This document shows, piece by piece, positions 51,980 through 61,646 of a stretch of 64,000 nucleotides of DNA. The position numbers and the translations under genes were made by a program. The notes beneath the pieces were generated by a model. The model saw only the letters and a list, made by a program, of their open reading frames with translations. It searched no databases and was not told where the DNA came from. Source of the DNA: Paractinoplanes rishiriensis (lineage in GTDB: Bacteria > Actinomycetota > Actinomycetes > Mycobacteriales > Micromonosporaceae); assembly GCF_016862375.1 (NCBI RefSeq), contig NZ_BOMV01000006.1, forward strand, positions 1 through 64,000. Direction: 5' to 3'. Position 1 is the first letter of the stretch, and each line of letters opens with the position of its first letter.

Positions 51980-53481
51980 GCGTGCCCGGACGGCTGTACG
52001 GCGTGGGGGTGGGACCCGGCGACCCGGAGCTGATCACGGTGAAGGCCGCCCGGCTGATCTCGGCGGCCGGCGTGGTGGCCTACCACGCGGCGCGGCACGG
52101 TCGCAGCAACGCGCGCGCGATCGCCGCGGCGTACCTCCATGATGGTCAGATCGAGGAAGCCCTCATCTATCCGATCACCACCGAGACCACCGATCACCCC
52201 GGCGGCTATCAGGGGGCGATCGACGACTTCTACGCCGAGTCGGCCGCCAAGCTCGCCGCCCACCTGGACGCCGGGCGCGACGTGGTGGTGCTGGCCGAGG
52301 GCGATCCGTTCTTCTACGGCTCCTACATGCACATGCACAAACGGCTCGCCCCGCGCTACGACGCCACCGTGGTCCCGGGCGTCACCTCGGTGAGCGCGGC
52401 CTCGGCCGCGCTGGGCCGGCCGCTGATGGAACGCGACGAGGTGCTCACCATCCTGCCCGGCACCCTGCCCGCCGCCGAACTCGCCGCGCATCTGGCCGGC
52501 ACCGACTCGGCTGCCGTGATGAAGCTGGGCCGCACCTTCCCGAACGTCCGCGACGCCCTGGAACGCGCCGGCCGCCTCCCGGACGCCTGGTATGTGGAGC
52601 GGGCCACCACCGCGGAGGAACGCACGGCCCCGGTCACCGAGGTGGACCCGGAGTCGGTCCCCTACTTCTCCCTGGCGCTGTTGCCGAGTCCGGCCGCCGC
52701 CGCCTTCGGTGAGCCCGGCGACGGCGGTGCGGGCGAGGTGACCGTGATCGGGCTGGGTCCGGGCGACCCCCGATGGCTCACTCCGGATGCCCGGGCCGCC
52801 ATCGCCGCCGCCGACGACCTGATCGGGTACGGCCCGTACCTCGACCGGGTCGCGGCCCGGCCCGGGCAGCGCCGCCACCCCTCCGACAACCGTGTCGAGG
52901 CCGAGCGGGCCGCCTTCGCCCTCGACCTCGCCAAGCGCGGCCGCCGGGTCGCCGTCATCTCGTCCGGCGATCCGGGCGTGTTCGCGATGGCGGCCGCCGT
53001 CCTCGAGGTCAGCGAGGACCCGGAGTGGAAGGACGTCCCGGTCCGCGTCGTGCCGGGACTCACCGCCGCCCAGGCCGTCGCCTCGCGGGCCGGCGCGCCG
53101 CTCGGGCACGACTTCTGCGTTCTCTCGCTCTCGGACCGGCTCAAGCCGTGGGCGGTGATCGAGCAGCGGCTGGCGGCCGCGGCGGCCGCCGACCTGGTCA
53201 TCGCGATCTACAACCCGGCCTCCCGGACGCGCACCGGGCAACTCGTCCGCGCCCGGGAGGTGCTGCTCGGTCTCCGGGCGCCCGACACCCCGGTGGTGAT
53301 CGGGCGGGACGTCGGCGGGCCCACCGAATCCGTCCGGGTCACCACGCTGGCCGGCCTGGAGCCGTCGACCGTCGACATGCGCTGCCTGCTGCTGATCGGT
53401 TCGTCGCAGACGCGCACGGTCGCCCGCTCCGACGGAACCACCCAGGTTTACACCCCGCGGCACTACCCGGCCGGGGCTTAG
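51976..53481 (+). CDS. cobIJ: CobI-CobJ fusion (precorrin-2 C20- and precorrin-3B C17-methyltransferase)
   Basis: A 501-residue fusion of two tetrapyrrole methylases. The first half (about 1-235) starts [20 protein letters not shown] and has [18 protein letters not shown], the CobI pattern for C-20 methylation of precorrin-2. The second half (about 243-490) starts [18 protein letters not shown] and has [34 protein letters not shown] and PVVIGRDVG, the CobJ pattern for C-17 methylation and ring contraction. Such fusions are known in actinobacteria. The GTG start overlaps the cobH stop by 4 bp. Confidence 0.93.
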   Translation: MSVPGRLYGVGVGPGDPELITVKAARLISAAGVVAYHAARHGRSNARAIAAAYLHDGQIEEALIYPITTETTDHPGGYQGAIDDFYAESAAKLAAHLDAGRDVVVLAEGDPFFYGSYMHMHKRLAPRYDATVVPGVTSVSAASAALGRPLMERDEVLTILPGTLPAAELAAHLAGTDSAAVMKLGRTFPNVRDALERAGRLPDAWYVERATTAEERTAPVTEVDPESVPYFSLALLPSPAAAAFGEPGDGGAGEVTVIGLGPGDPRWLTPDARAAIAAADDLIGYGPYLDRVAARPGQRRHPSDNRVEAERAAFALDLAKRGRRVAVISSGDPGVFAMAAAVLEVSEDPEWKDVPVRVVPGLTAAQAVASRAGAPLGHDFCVLSLSDRLKPWAVIEQRLAAAAAADLVIAIYNPASRTRTGQLVRAREVLLGLRAPDTPVVIGRDVGGPTESVRVTTLAGLEPSTVDMRCLLLIGSSQTRTVARSDGTTQVYTPRHYPAGA

Positions 53482-53612
53482 CCGCCGCGGCAACCGGGCC
53501 GCAACCGAAGCACACCGTCGATGCAATCAGCAAGTCTCGTCACCAGAAATCCGCAGCCGAATGGAGGGGCCGCCACTGAAGAAACATCAGACCGAAGGAC
53601 AAGGCCCGCCCC

Positions 53613-55109
53613 GTGAAGCTCCTCTCCCGCCGCATCGCCGTCGTCGCCTCGACAGTCTTGCTCGGGCTCACCTCCCCGGCCGTCGCCGCGGGGGCAGCGA
53701 AGGCCCCCGTCAAGACCGCGACCACGAGCGTGACGACCGCACCCACCCTGGCGAGCCGCCTGGCGGCCGTGCAGACCGCTAAGCAGATCAACTACTACCC
53801 GTCCACGGCCGGCTGGTCGCGGATGTGGAGCAACTTCGACACCGCCAAGATCGACGCTGACCTGGCCAAGGCCGACGCGCTCGGTGCCACCAGCGTGCGG
53901 GCCATCATCTTCCCGCACACGTTCGGCTACCCGACGCCCAAGGCGGAGTACACCGCCAGGCTGGCGAACTTCGTCACCATGGCCGCCGCCCGCGGGCTGA
54001 GCGTCAAGTTCACCCTGTTCGACTGGTGGGGCGGGTACACCGACGTGACCGGCAGCACCGCCTGGGCCACCGCCATCCTGAAGCCGTACCGGAACGACCC
54101 GCGGGTCATCTCGGTCGAGCTCCAGAACGAGTTCAACCCCACGAACACCGCCGCCGTGGCCTGGGCCCAGAAGATCGTCCCGGCCGTTCGCGCGGTGGCG
54201 CCGACCATGCCGCTGACCTTCTCGGTGGACGGCCAGTCCGGCGCCGCCGGCATGGCCCAGATCAAGACCGCGCTCGCCGCGACCCCGCTGAACTACTACG
54301 ACTTCCACTTCTACGGGAACTCGGAACGCGCCCTCTCGGTGATCGGAAAGGCGAAGGCCACCGTGGCGCCCAGCCCAATGGTGATCGGCGAGGTGGGCCT
54401 GAGCACCCTCCAGTACACCGAGGGCGAGCAGGCCGCGTTCCTGGCCCGGGTCTTCCGGGCGGCCGAGGTGGCCGGCGTGCGCTCGGTCTCGCCGTGGACG
54501 CTGACCGACTTCGCCAGCGGCTCGATCCCCGAGTCGAACGTCGCCAAGCTGCCCGCCCAGTACTACTACGGCCTCTACCGGACCAACGGGTCCGCCAAGC
54601 CGGCCGCGGCCGTGGTCAAGGCCGGGTTCACCGGCACCGCGATGCCCGCCAACCTGCTCGACAACAGCTTCGAGGCGGCCGCCGGGCAGACCCCGTGGCG
54701 CGCCTTCATGCCCGAGTTGGGCCTGGCGGTCAAGACGCAGTCGGCGGTCCGCACCGGCAAATGGTCGGTCAGCCTCACCAACACCGGCAAGACCTCGGCC
54801 GGCTCACCGTCGTACCGGGTCGCCCCGATCGCACCGGTGCAGCCGGGCCAGACCTGGCGCGGTGAGGTGTGGGCCCGGGGCAACGCCGCCACCGGTGCCA
54901 GCCAGATCGCGCTGAGCTGGTTCGACGCCAACGACAAGTGGCTGGGCGGGGTGTCCTCGGCGGCGCTGCCGGCCGGCACCACGAACTGGACCCGCCTGGT
55001 GGTGACGGGGGTGGCCCCGGCCAACTCGGCCAGCATCCAGATTCACCTCAAGTCGGGCGACAACAAGGGCACCGTCTGGTTCGACGACGTGGCGATGAGC
55101 GTGTCCTGA
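53613..55109 (+). CDS. Secreted GH5-like glycosidase with C-terminal carbohydrate-binding-like domain
   Basis: A 498-residue exported protein. The signal peptide ends about residue 28 (AVAAGA). A TIM-barrel domain (about 55-335) has the paired glutamates expected of clan GH-A: E173 in ELQNEFNPT (acid/base) and E260 in VIGEVGLS (nucleophile). DFHFYG lies between them. A beta-sandwich (about 345-498, NLLDNSFEAAAGQTPW at its start) resembles CBM4/9-type modules. It may cut or trim a beta-glycan; the family (GH5 or a neighbour) is not certain. It faces the glycan assembly operon and overlaps its last gene by 67 bp on the opposite strand. Confidence 0.75.
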   Translation: MKLLSRRIAVVASTVLLGLTSPAVAAGAAKAPVKTATTSVTTAPTLASRLAAVQTAKQINYYPSTAGWSRMWSNFDTAKIDADLAKADALGATSVRAIIFPHTFGYPTPKAEYTARLANFVTMAAARGLSVKFTLFDWWGGYTDVTGSTAWATAILKPYRNDPRVISVELQNEFNPTNTAAVAWAQKIVPAVRAVAPTMPLTFSVDGQSGAAGMAQIKTALAATPLNYYDFHFYGNSERALSVIGKAKATVAPSPMVIGEVGLSTLQYTEGEQAAFLARVFRAAEVAGVRSVSPWTLTDFASGSIPESNVAKLPAQYYYGLYRTNGSAKPAAAVVKAGFTGTAMPANLLDNSFEAAAGQTPWRAFMPELGLAVKTQSAVRTGKWSVSLTNTGKTSAGSPSYRVAPIAPVQPGQTWRGEVWARGNAATGASQIALSWFDANDKWLGGVSSAALPAGTTNWTRLVVTGVAPANSASIQIHLKSGDNKGTVWFDDVAMSVS

Positions 55110-56305
55110 GCGGGCAGCACACCGAGCCTGGCGAGCAGCCGGTCGTAGGCGGCCACGGTCTGCTCCCAGGAGGACGGATCGGTGTGCCGCCGGCCGGTCA
55201 GAGCGCTGGCCTGGAGAATCGCGGAGGCCAGCGCTTCCGGCTGTCCGGGCTCGGTGAACCGGGTGCCGGTGTAGCGTTCGGCCGCCTCGACCAGCCCGCC
55301 CACCGCGGTGACCACCACCGGCAGGCCGTGGCTCATCGCGATGTGCAGCGGCCCGCTGGCCGAACTGCGCCGGTACGGCAGCACCACCAGGTCCGCCGCC
55401 GCGAAGAACCCGTCCACTTCGGCGTCGGTCACGTACCGGTTCACGAACGCGATCCGGTCCGCCGCCGGAGAGGCCGCGATCAGTTCGGCCGGCAGCGTCC
55501 AGCCCTCCCAGGTCTCGCCCACCACGGTCAGCCGATAGCCGGCCGGAAGCAGGGCAAAAGCCGAGATCAAATCCTCGAGTCCCTTGTACGGCCGGATGGT
55601 GCCGAAGAAAAGCAGCCGGCACTCCCCGGGAGTTGCGGGCCGGCGTGCGGCCGGCAAATTCTTTCTGGGGTTTTCCGCCGCGGGCGAACTCTGCATCGCG
55701 TGGTGGTCGAAGGGTCCGTGCAACGCGACTTCCACGGGCACACTGCCGAGGGCGTACGCCTCCTGCAATGCCTCCCGGTCGAAGCGTGAGTGGACCACCA
55801 CGCCGTCGGTCCGCCGCAGCAGCGGCTTGATCAGTGCCCGCACGTAGCGCGCCGCCCACCGCATGCGCGCCTCGCCGGTGTCCTGGACCTCGTGGAACTC
55901 GAGCACCACGCGGGTGCCGGCCAGCCGGGCCGCGAGACAGAGCACCAGGTACGAGTGCAGCACCGCGCCCGTCCACCACTGCAGCACCAGCACGTCCGGC
56001 CGGAACCGGCGCAGGAAGCGCACCGCCCGGACCAGGCTCGGCAGACCCCACCAGTCGATACCGTCGAAGACCGGCATGCCCTCGGCGTACCGCAGCTCGC
56101 TGAGGCGCTGCCCGACCCGCTTGCGCCCCGGATAGAGCCGGGCCGGCAGCAACCGTCGCATCAGGATCGCCCCGACGTCGTGCCGGGCACCGAGCGCGTT
56201 GGCCAGCCGGCAGGTGTAGTAGCTGATCCCGGACAGGAACCGCCAGCCGGAGCCGACCACCATGATCCGGGCGGTGTCGCGGTCAGGCGGGGGCGATGCA
56301 GGCAC
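55043..56305 (-). CDS. Glycosyltransferase family 4 (GT-B fold)
   Basis: A 420-residue cytoplasmic GT4-type enzyme. An N-terminal glycine-rich loop (SGWRFLSGISYYTCRLANAL) and a C-terminal nucleotide-sugar domain with FFGTIRPYKGLEDLISAF and the ADLVVLPYRRSSASGPLHIAMSHG region (EX7E-like site altered: the first Glu is replaced within RSSASGPL) are visible. The altered motif may change donor handling. GTG at 56305 has GAGGAGG 7-8 nt upstream, inside the previous gene (23-bp overlap). It is the last gene of the operon, and its 3' end runs antisense to the GH5-like gene. Confidence 0.83.
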   Translation of the reverse strand: MPASPPPDRDTARIMVVGSGWRFLSGISYYTCRLANALGARHDVGAILMRRLLPARLYPGRKRVGQRLSELRYAEGMPVFDGIDWWGLPSLVRAVRFLRRFRPDVLVLQWWTGAVLHSYLVLCLAARLAGTRVVLEFHEVQDTGEARMRWAARYVRALIKPLLRRTDGVVVHSRFDREALQEAYALGSVPVEVALHGPFDHHAMQSSPAAENPRKNLPAARRPATPGECRLLFFGTIRPYKGLEDLISAFALLPAGYRLTVVGETWEGWTLPAELIAASPAADRIAFVNRYVTDAEVDGFFAAADLVVLPYRRSSASGPLHIAMSHGLPVVVTAVGGLVEAAERYTGTRFTEPGQPEALASAILQASALTGRRHTDPSSWEQTVAAYDRLLARLGVLPAQDTLIATSSNQTVPLLSPDLR

Positions 56306-57521
56306 GGTAGACCTCCTCGATCTGCGGCACCACGCGGGCCGCGGTGTAGTCGAGCCCGCGCCGATAGCCGGCCGAGCGCAGCCGGTCGGCCAGCCCCGGT
56401 TCGGTGAGCACCCGGTGCAGCGCCGCGACCAGCGAGTCCACGTGCCCGGCCGGCACGTGCAGGCCGCTCTCGCCGTCGCGGATCATGTCGGCCAGCCCGC
56501 CGGTGCGGGACGCGATCAGCGGGGTGCGGGCCAGCAGCGCCTCGACCGCCACCTGGCCCATGGCCTCGGCGATCGACGGCACGATCCCGGCCGCGGCGCC
56601 GTGCCAGGCGGCCATCACCTCGGCGTGCGGGACGTTGTGCCGCACCAGCACACCGGGCGGGATCGGCGGGGTGTCCGGGCGCGGGGTCCCGATGCAGACC
56701 AGGCGGGGCGCGGGCTCGGCGGCCTGCCATCCGGCCACCAGCCGGCGGTACGCCTCGAACAGCACGTCCACGCCCTTGTGCGGGCCGAGCGCGCCGACGA
56801 ACAGCAGGTACGGCCGGTCCGGCAGCCAGGCCGGCCGGGCCGTGTTCCGGGCCAGTTCGTCGAGACCGTCCGGGACCAGGCTGGACACCACCCGCACCGG
56901 CAGACCCGCGGGCAGCCGGGCCTGGCCGAGCGCGGCGGCCACCGACGGCGAGATCGCGGTGAGCGCGTCGATGCCGCGGTGCCGGTGGCTGCGCAGCGCC
57001 GCGGCCAGCGCCGCCGCCTTGGGCCGGCCGTACTGCCCGCCGGCGCACGGCAGGCACTTGGCCAACCGGGGTCCGGCGCAGGTGCGGCCGTCCCGGGCAA
57101 ACGTCTTCTTGACGCAGGTGAGGCCGAAGTCGTGCGCGGTGTGCACGTGCGGGAGCCCGTCCCGGCCGAACCGCAGCGGCAGGTAGCTGTACATCAGCCA
57201 GTCGTGGCTGTGCACCACGTCGTACCGGCCGGCGCGCAGTTCCCGGCGGATCGCCGCGGTGGTCAGCGGGTCGGGTGCGGTCGGGTGGAACGGCTTGCCC
57301 GGGTCCTGGTTCATCCCGGGCAGCAGCGCGGTGGCCAGGCTGCGGACCCGCACCACCCGGACGCCGTTGCGGTTCTCCTCGGCGGCGGTCCGCGGCGTGG
57401 CCAGGGTGAGCACGGTGACGTCGTGCCCCCGGCGCACCAGTTCCTCGCTGCTGGTGGCGATGCTGCGCTCGAGCCCGCCGATCACGGGCGCGTAGAGGTT
57501 GGCCAGGTGCAGAATCCTCAC
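56283..57521 (-). CDS. Glycosyltransferase family 4 (GT-B fold)
   Basis: A 412-residue GT4 enzyme. It begins VRILHLANLYAPVIGGLERS, typical of GT4 N-terminal domains. The donor domain carries FVGALGPHKGVDVLFEAYRR and the EX7E-type motif PSIAEAMGQVAVEALL. A Cys-rich insert in the N-terminal domain (CVKKTFARDGRTC...CLPC) may bind metal. GTG at 57521 overlaps the flippase stop by 4 bp, with GGAGAG upstream. It probably adds a sugar to a lipid-linked intermediate on the cytoplasmic side. Confidence 0.88.
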   Translation of the reverse strand: MRILHLANLYAPVIGGLERSIATSSEELVRRGHDVTVLTLATPRTAAEENRNGVRVVRVRSLATALLPGMNQDPGKPFHPTAPDPLTTAAIRRELRAGRYDVVHSHDWLMYSYLPLRFGRDGLPHVHTAHDFGLTCVKKTFARDGRTCAGPRLAKCLPCAGGQYGRPKAAALAAALRSHRHRGIDALTAISPSVAAALGQARLPAGLPVRVVSSLVPDGLDELARNTARPAWLPDRPYLLFVGALGPHKGVDVLFEAYRRLVAGWQAAEPAPRLVCIGTPRPDTPPIPPGVLVRHNVPHAEVMAAWHGAAAGIVPSIAEAMGQVAVEALLARTPLIASRTGGLADMIRDGESGLHVPAGHVDSLVAALHRVLTEPGLADRLRSAGYRRGLDYTAARVVPQIEEVYRACIAPA

Positions 57522-58948
57522 GGAACTCTCCAAGATCGTGAACGGGGGCGGGTGTGGCGCGCGGACCGGCGGGTCTGCCGCCGGAAGGGGAGCGCGGTCC
57601 GGCCCGGGAACGCGGCCGGATGCGACGAGGGCCGGTGCGGCCGGGGCACCCGCGGAGTACGGCCGGACGGGAGGCGGCGCAGCGCGGACAGGCGGCGTTG
57701 CCGGCGGCGGCGCAGCGCGTAGCCGGCCACCCCGAGCGCGCCCGCGGTCTGCCCGGCCAGCCAGGCCAGGCCGGCCGCCTCGATGCCGGCCGACGGCAGC
57801 CACACCCAGGTCAGGGTCAGGCAGACCGCGGCCATCACCAGATTGAGCCGTACGCAGCGGGCCAGCGCGCCCTGCGAGCGCCAGTGCGCCACCGCGAGGT
57901 TCGTGATCGCGTCCGGGATCGCGGCCAGCACCAGCAGCTTGAGCAGGAGCCCGCCGCCGGCCTCGTACGCCGGGCTGAACAGCGCCAGGATCCGGCCGCC
58001 GAACAGGAACAGCACCAGCGCCGGCAGGCCGATCACGACGAGCACCACGAGGGCGGCCCGGGGCAGCGAGGCGGAGCGTGCCTCGGCCGCGTTGGTGCGT
58101 TCCGCGTACAGCGCCGAGGCCACCGCGGGCGACACCATGAACAGCACCGACGCGGTCATCCAGGCGACGTAGAAGTGCGCGTTCTCGGCCGTGCCGAGGC
58201 GGGCGGTGACCAGCACCGGCAGCACCGCGCTCGGTCCGGCCTGGCACAGGTTGACCAGGTGGTGCCCGGTGAGCGAGCGGCGCACGAAGGGCAGTTCGGC
58301 GCCCACCCCGGTGCCGCGCAGCCGGCACCCGGGCCGCAGCCGGGGCAGGCCGCGGCGCAGCGTGTACGCGGTGACCAGCAGCGACGGCACGGTCCAGGCG
58401 AGCACCACGGCGACCGCGGTGGTCATGCCCGCGGCGGTGAGCGCGGCCAGCGCCAGCACCTTGCCGCCGGCCAGGCTCAGGTTGCGCCACAGCATGCCGT
58501 GGCTGGCCCGGTGCGCCACATAGACGTAGTCGAGCAGGGTGGACGCGGTCAGCGCGACGGCCGTGGCGACCAGTCCGGCCGCGGCCGCCGGGCCGGTCAG
58601 GAACGCGAAATTGCCGGCCAGCCCGGGCAGCGCCACCACTGCGGCGCCCGCGGCACCGGCGGTGACCAGGCAGCCGACCAGCAGGCCGGCGCTGACGATC
58701 CGGGACCACTGCGGCGCCTCGCTGGCCGGCAGCCGCTGGATGAACATGTGCCCGATGCCCAGGTTGGCCACCATGCTGATCACGGTGGCCGCGGAGATCA
58801 GCGCGGTGGCCGTGCCGATCTCGATGCCGGGCACCTCGCGGGCCGCCACCATCCAGTACAGGTAGCCGAGCCCGCCGGTGCCCACCGTGCTCGCCATGAT
58901 CAGGACGCTGTTGCGGGCCAACGAGTCCCGCGCCACCCGGCCTAGCAC
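57518..58948 (-). CDS. Wzx-type polysaccharide flippase (MOP superfamily)
   Basis: A 476-residue membrane protein with about twelve to fourteen hydrophobic segments, starting SLARNSVLIMASTVGTGGLGYLYW. It has the layout of lipopolysaccharide/exopolysaccharide flippases, which move lipid-linked oligosaccharide across the membrane. The C-terminal 60 residues are very Arg/Pro/Ser-rich and cytoplasmic. GTG at 58948 overlaps the previous stop by 7 bp. Its place between glycosyltransferases supports a role in exporting the glycan they build. Confidence 0.85.
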   Translation of the reverse strand: MLGRVARDSLARNSVLIMASTVGTGGLGYLYWMVAAREVPGIEIGTATALISAATVISMVANLGIGHMFIQRLPASEAPQWSRIVSAGLLVGCLVTAGAAGAAVVALPGLAGNFAFLTGPAAAAGLVATAVALTASTLLDYVYVAHRASHGMLWRNLSLAGGKVLALAALTAAGMTTAVAVVLAWTVPSLLVTAYTLRRGLPRLRPGCRLRGTGVGAELPFVRRSLTGHHLVNLCQAGPSAVLPVLVTARLGTAENAHFYVAWMTASVLFMVSPAVASALYAERTNAAEARSASLPRAALVVLVVIGLPALVLFLFGGRILALFSPAYEAGGGLLLKLLVLAAIPDAITNLAVAHWRSQGALARCVRLNLVMAAVCLTLTWVWLPSAGIEAAGLAWLAGQTAGALGVAGYALRRRRQRRLSALRRLPSGRTPRVPRPHRPSSHPAAFPGRTALPFRRQTRRSARHTRPRSRSWRVP

Positions 58949-59721
58949 TCGACCCGGCGGCCGGGGTGGTACGGACCGCGGCCGTAGAACACCGTGCTGG
59001 CCCCGCCCAGGTTGATCTCGATGCGGTGCAGGCAGTCGTCCGGCGGCGCGGGCACGTGCACGTCGACCGAGCGGGTGCCGTCCACCGGCAGCGCGACCGG
59101 CCGCTGCCGGCCCACCCGGTCGCCGACCTGGATCCACAGCGGCGCCACCGTGGCCGGGGTGTTCGCGCTGGTCACCCGGATCGGCACGGCGAGGCCCTCG
59201 GGCGGGATCTCCACCGGCCGGTCGATCCGGGCCGCCCAGCCGCCCAGCGCCACGCTGGTGAAGCCCGGCTCCGGCGGGTGCGGCAGGCGCACGTACGCGA
59301 AAGTGGCGAAACCCCCGACGACCACCGCAAGCACCAGGGGGATGCCGACCGCGGCGACGGTCCGCGCGAAGCGCGGGTCGGCCGGCACCCGGCCGGACCG
59401 CTCCCGCACCAGCACCACCGCACCGAGCAGCACCGCCACCGCGGCCAGCCCGATCGCCAGCGACCGGGACCGGATCGGCACCCCGAACACCTGCAGCACG
59501 AGCGCCACCAGCGGCAACGTGATCAGCCCGGCCGCCACACCGAGCCCGATCCGGCAGGCCGCCGCCACCGCCTCGGCGGTCAGCGCGCGCAACCAGAGTT
59601 CGCCGATCACCAGCAGCGCGGCCAGCAGCGCCACCGGCAGCAGCCAGTGCACCCGGTCGTTGCCGGTCACCAGCAGGGTGAGCGCCGGGGCCGCCAGCAG
59701 GACGAGATTCGGCGTGCTCAT
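58942..59721 (-). CDS. Unrecognised membrane protein of the glycan operon
   Basis: No family recognised. The 259-residue protein has four hydrophobic segments in its first 145 residues (for example VHWLLPVALLAALLVIG, LALVLQVFG region, AAVAVLLGAVVLV, VGIPLVLAVVVGGFATFAYV). A beta-rich extracytoplasmic domain of about 110 residues follows (VALGGWAARIDRPVEIPPEG, VDVHVPAPPDDCLHRIEINLGG). The latter looks like a small beta-sandwich. ATG overlaps the GT-C gene stop by 4 bp. A partner of the flippase or GT-C enzyme is suggested by position only. Confidence 0.65.
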   Translation of the reverse strand: MSTPNLVLLAAPALTLLVTGNDRVHWLLPVALLAALLVIGELWLRALTAEAVAAACRIGLGVAAGLITLPLVALVLQVFGVPIRSRSLAIGLAAVAVLLGAVVLVRERSGRVPADPRFARTVAAVGIPLVLAVVVGGFATFAYVRLPHPPEPGFTSVALGGWAARIDRPVEIPPEGLAVPIRVTSANTPATVAPLWIQVGDRVGRQRPVALPVDGTRSVDVHVPAPPDDCLHRIEINLGGASTVFYGRGPYHPGRRVEC

Positions 59722-61646
59722 CGCGCACCCCCGCGGGCCGGCAGGCCGAGCGACGCGAAGTCGAAGCGGTAGATCGCGATGTGCCCGCTGTCGTAGATCT
59801 TGATGGTCCACGGCGTGGTGTCGAACTTGGTGAGCTGCCGCAGGCTGAACGCGGGCCGGCCGTCGTGTGGAATCGGCTCGTTTGTCTCGAAGTAGATCCG
59901 GATCTCCGGCACCTCCAGGGCCATCCGCCGGTCGACGATCAGGTAGCCGAACCGCCACGAGCTCAGCTGGGTGATCAGCGCCGGCGACACCGGCCGGCCC
60001 GGCTGGCTGATGTACAGGTCGTAGGTGGGGAAGGTGACCGAACCGGTGACCGGGTTCTGCTCGCCGAACGAGCCGAAGATCAGCCCCGAGTACCGGTCCG
60101 CCACGATCCGCAGTTCCCGTCCCTGGGTCCGGCGCAGCCACTCGGAGGCCGCCGTCACCTCGGGAGTCTCCGAGCGGGTGTCCGAGCCGTACAGCGGTGG
60201 TCCCGGGAAGCGGTAGGACGGGTTCATCCCGGCCGCGGTGTTGCCGACCAGCAGGACCGCGCACACCGCGAGCAGCGCGCCGCCGGTCGCCAGTCGCTGC
60301 CACCGCCGGGTCGCCCGGCCCAGCAGCGCCACCACCACCGGCGCCACCACCAGCGCGATGCCGAGATAGCTGAACGCCCACGACCGGCGCGCCCCCTCGG
60401 CACCGGACGGGGTGAGGATGAGGACCACCGCCGGGAAGTAGCAGGCGCCCAGCACCAGCATGGCCAGCGCGCCGCTGCGGGACACCGGGTCCCGGTCCCG
60501 GCGCAGCCGCAGCCGCAGGGCCGCGGCCGTCATGGCGACCAGCGCCAGCACCGGTGCCGCGAACGCGGCCACCTGCTCCCAGGACGGCGCCACCGACTGC
60601 TTGAACAGGGTGCGGCGGCCGCCCGGCCCGTCGCCACCGGTCATCCCGGCGAACTGGTCGAGCGCCTTGCCCAGGTAGGGGTCGAGGTAGCCGGCCGTCT
60701 TCGGCGCCACCCCGTACAGCCAGAGGACGACCATGGCCGTGGCCGCCAGGGTCAGCGCCCAGGCGATACCGGCCGCGACCACCGCGCCGTCGCGCCGGCG
60801 GATCGCCCGCACGCTCACCGTGGCGGCGACGATCGTCAGGATCAGCACCATGCCGAGCGCGGTCAGGTGATGGGTGGCCACGGTGGCGCCGGACAGTAGA
60901 ACCGCGGTGGCGGTCCACCCGGCACGGCTGCGCCGCCCCGGCCCGCGCATCGCCCGCAGCACCGCCACCAGCGTCCAGACCAGCAGCGGAATGGCCATCG
61001 ACTCGTAGCCGAACTGGGTGTCGAAGAACAGGAACGAGCTGTTCAGGCTGTAGATGATCGCGGCGACCGCAGCGATGCGACCGTCCCGCCAGATCTCCTC
61101 GGCGAGCACCGCGACGCCGAGCACCACCAGCACGTGCGCGACGATCAGCACGGCCAGCGCGGCCTGCCAGACGGTGATCCCGGTGAGCGCCGCGACCGAC
61201 GCCACCGCCGAGTGCAGCCCCGGGAAGTCGCCCACCACCCGGACGATCGGGTTGGCCTCGAACAGCCGGCCGTCCAGCAGGATCTCGCGGGCCTGCCGCC
61301 AATGGGCGAACTCGTCGTGATAGAGCGGGCCGGTGGGATTCCGCAGAAGCTTGGGCAGGTACGTGAAACCGGCGTAGCCGATCAGCACGGCCAGCCGGAG
61401 TCGCGCCGACGTCCGCCGCCGGGTCGCCCAGTACACCGCGGGCAGGGTGAAGACCAGCATGCCGAGCCAGAACAGCTCGAACGGCGAACCGCGGTCCCAC
61501 TCGGCGATCCGGTCGGCCGCCACCAGCGCCGCCGCCCCGGCCGCCCCCGCGACGGTCAGGGTGACGGCGCACCACACGGGACTCCGGTCCGGCACGGTCC
61601 CGGCGGTCGTCTCCGGCGTGGTCTCGACGGCAGCGGTCAGGGTCAT
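59718..61646 (-). CDS. GT-C fold membrane glycosyltransferase-like protein
   Basis: A 642-residue protein with about twelve membrane segments and a C-terminal extracytoplasmic domain (about 500-642). The first outer loop carries PLYHDEFAHWRQ with D111-E112, matching the acidic active-site motif of GT-C enzymes such as PMT- or ArnT-like transferases, which use polyprenyl-phosphate sugars. It would transfer a sugar outside the membrane. The GT2 enzyme in the same operon could make that lipid-linked donor. ATG overlaps the upstream stop by 4 bp (ATGA). Confidence 0.75.
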   Translation of the reverse strand: MTLTAAVETTPETTAGTVPDRSPVWCAVTLTVAGAAGAAALVAADRIAEWDRGSPFELFWLGMLVFTLPAVYWATRRRTSARLRLAVLIGYAGFTYLPKLLRNPTGPLYHDEFAHWRQAREILLDGRLFEANPIVRVVGDFPGLHSAVASVAALTGITVWQAALAVLIVAHVLVVLGVAVLAEEIWRDGRIAAVAAIIYSLNSSFLFFDTQFGYESMAIPLLVWTLVAVLRAMRGPGRRSRAGWTATAVLLSGATVATHHLTALGMVLILTIVAATVSVRAIRRRDGAVVAAGIAWALTLAATAMVVLWLYGVAPKTAGYLDPYLGKALDQFAGMTGGDGPGGRRTLFKQSVAPSWEQVAAFAAPVLALVAMTAAALRLRLRRDRDPVSRSGALAMLVLGACYFPAVVLILTPSGAEGARRSWAFSYLGIALVVAPVVVALLGRATRRWQRLATGGALLAVCAVLLVGNTAAGMNPSYRFPGPPLYGSDTRSETPEVTAASEWLRRTQGRELRIVADRYSGLIFGSFGEQNPVTGSVTFPTYDLYISQPGRPVSPALITQLSSWRFGYLIVDRRMALEVPEIRIYFETNEPIPHDGRPAFSLRQLTKFDTTPWTIKIYDSGHIAIYRFDFASLGLPARGGAR

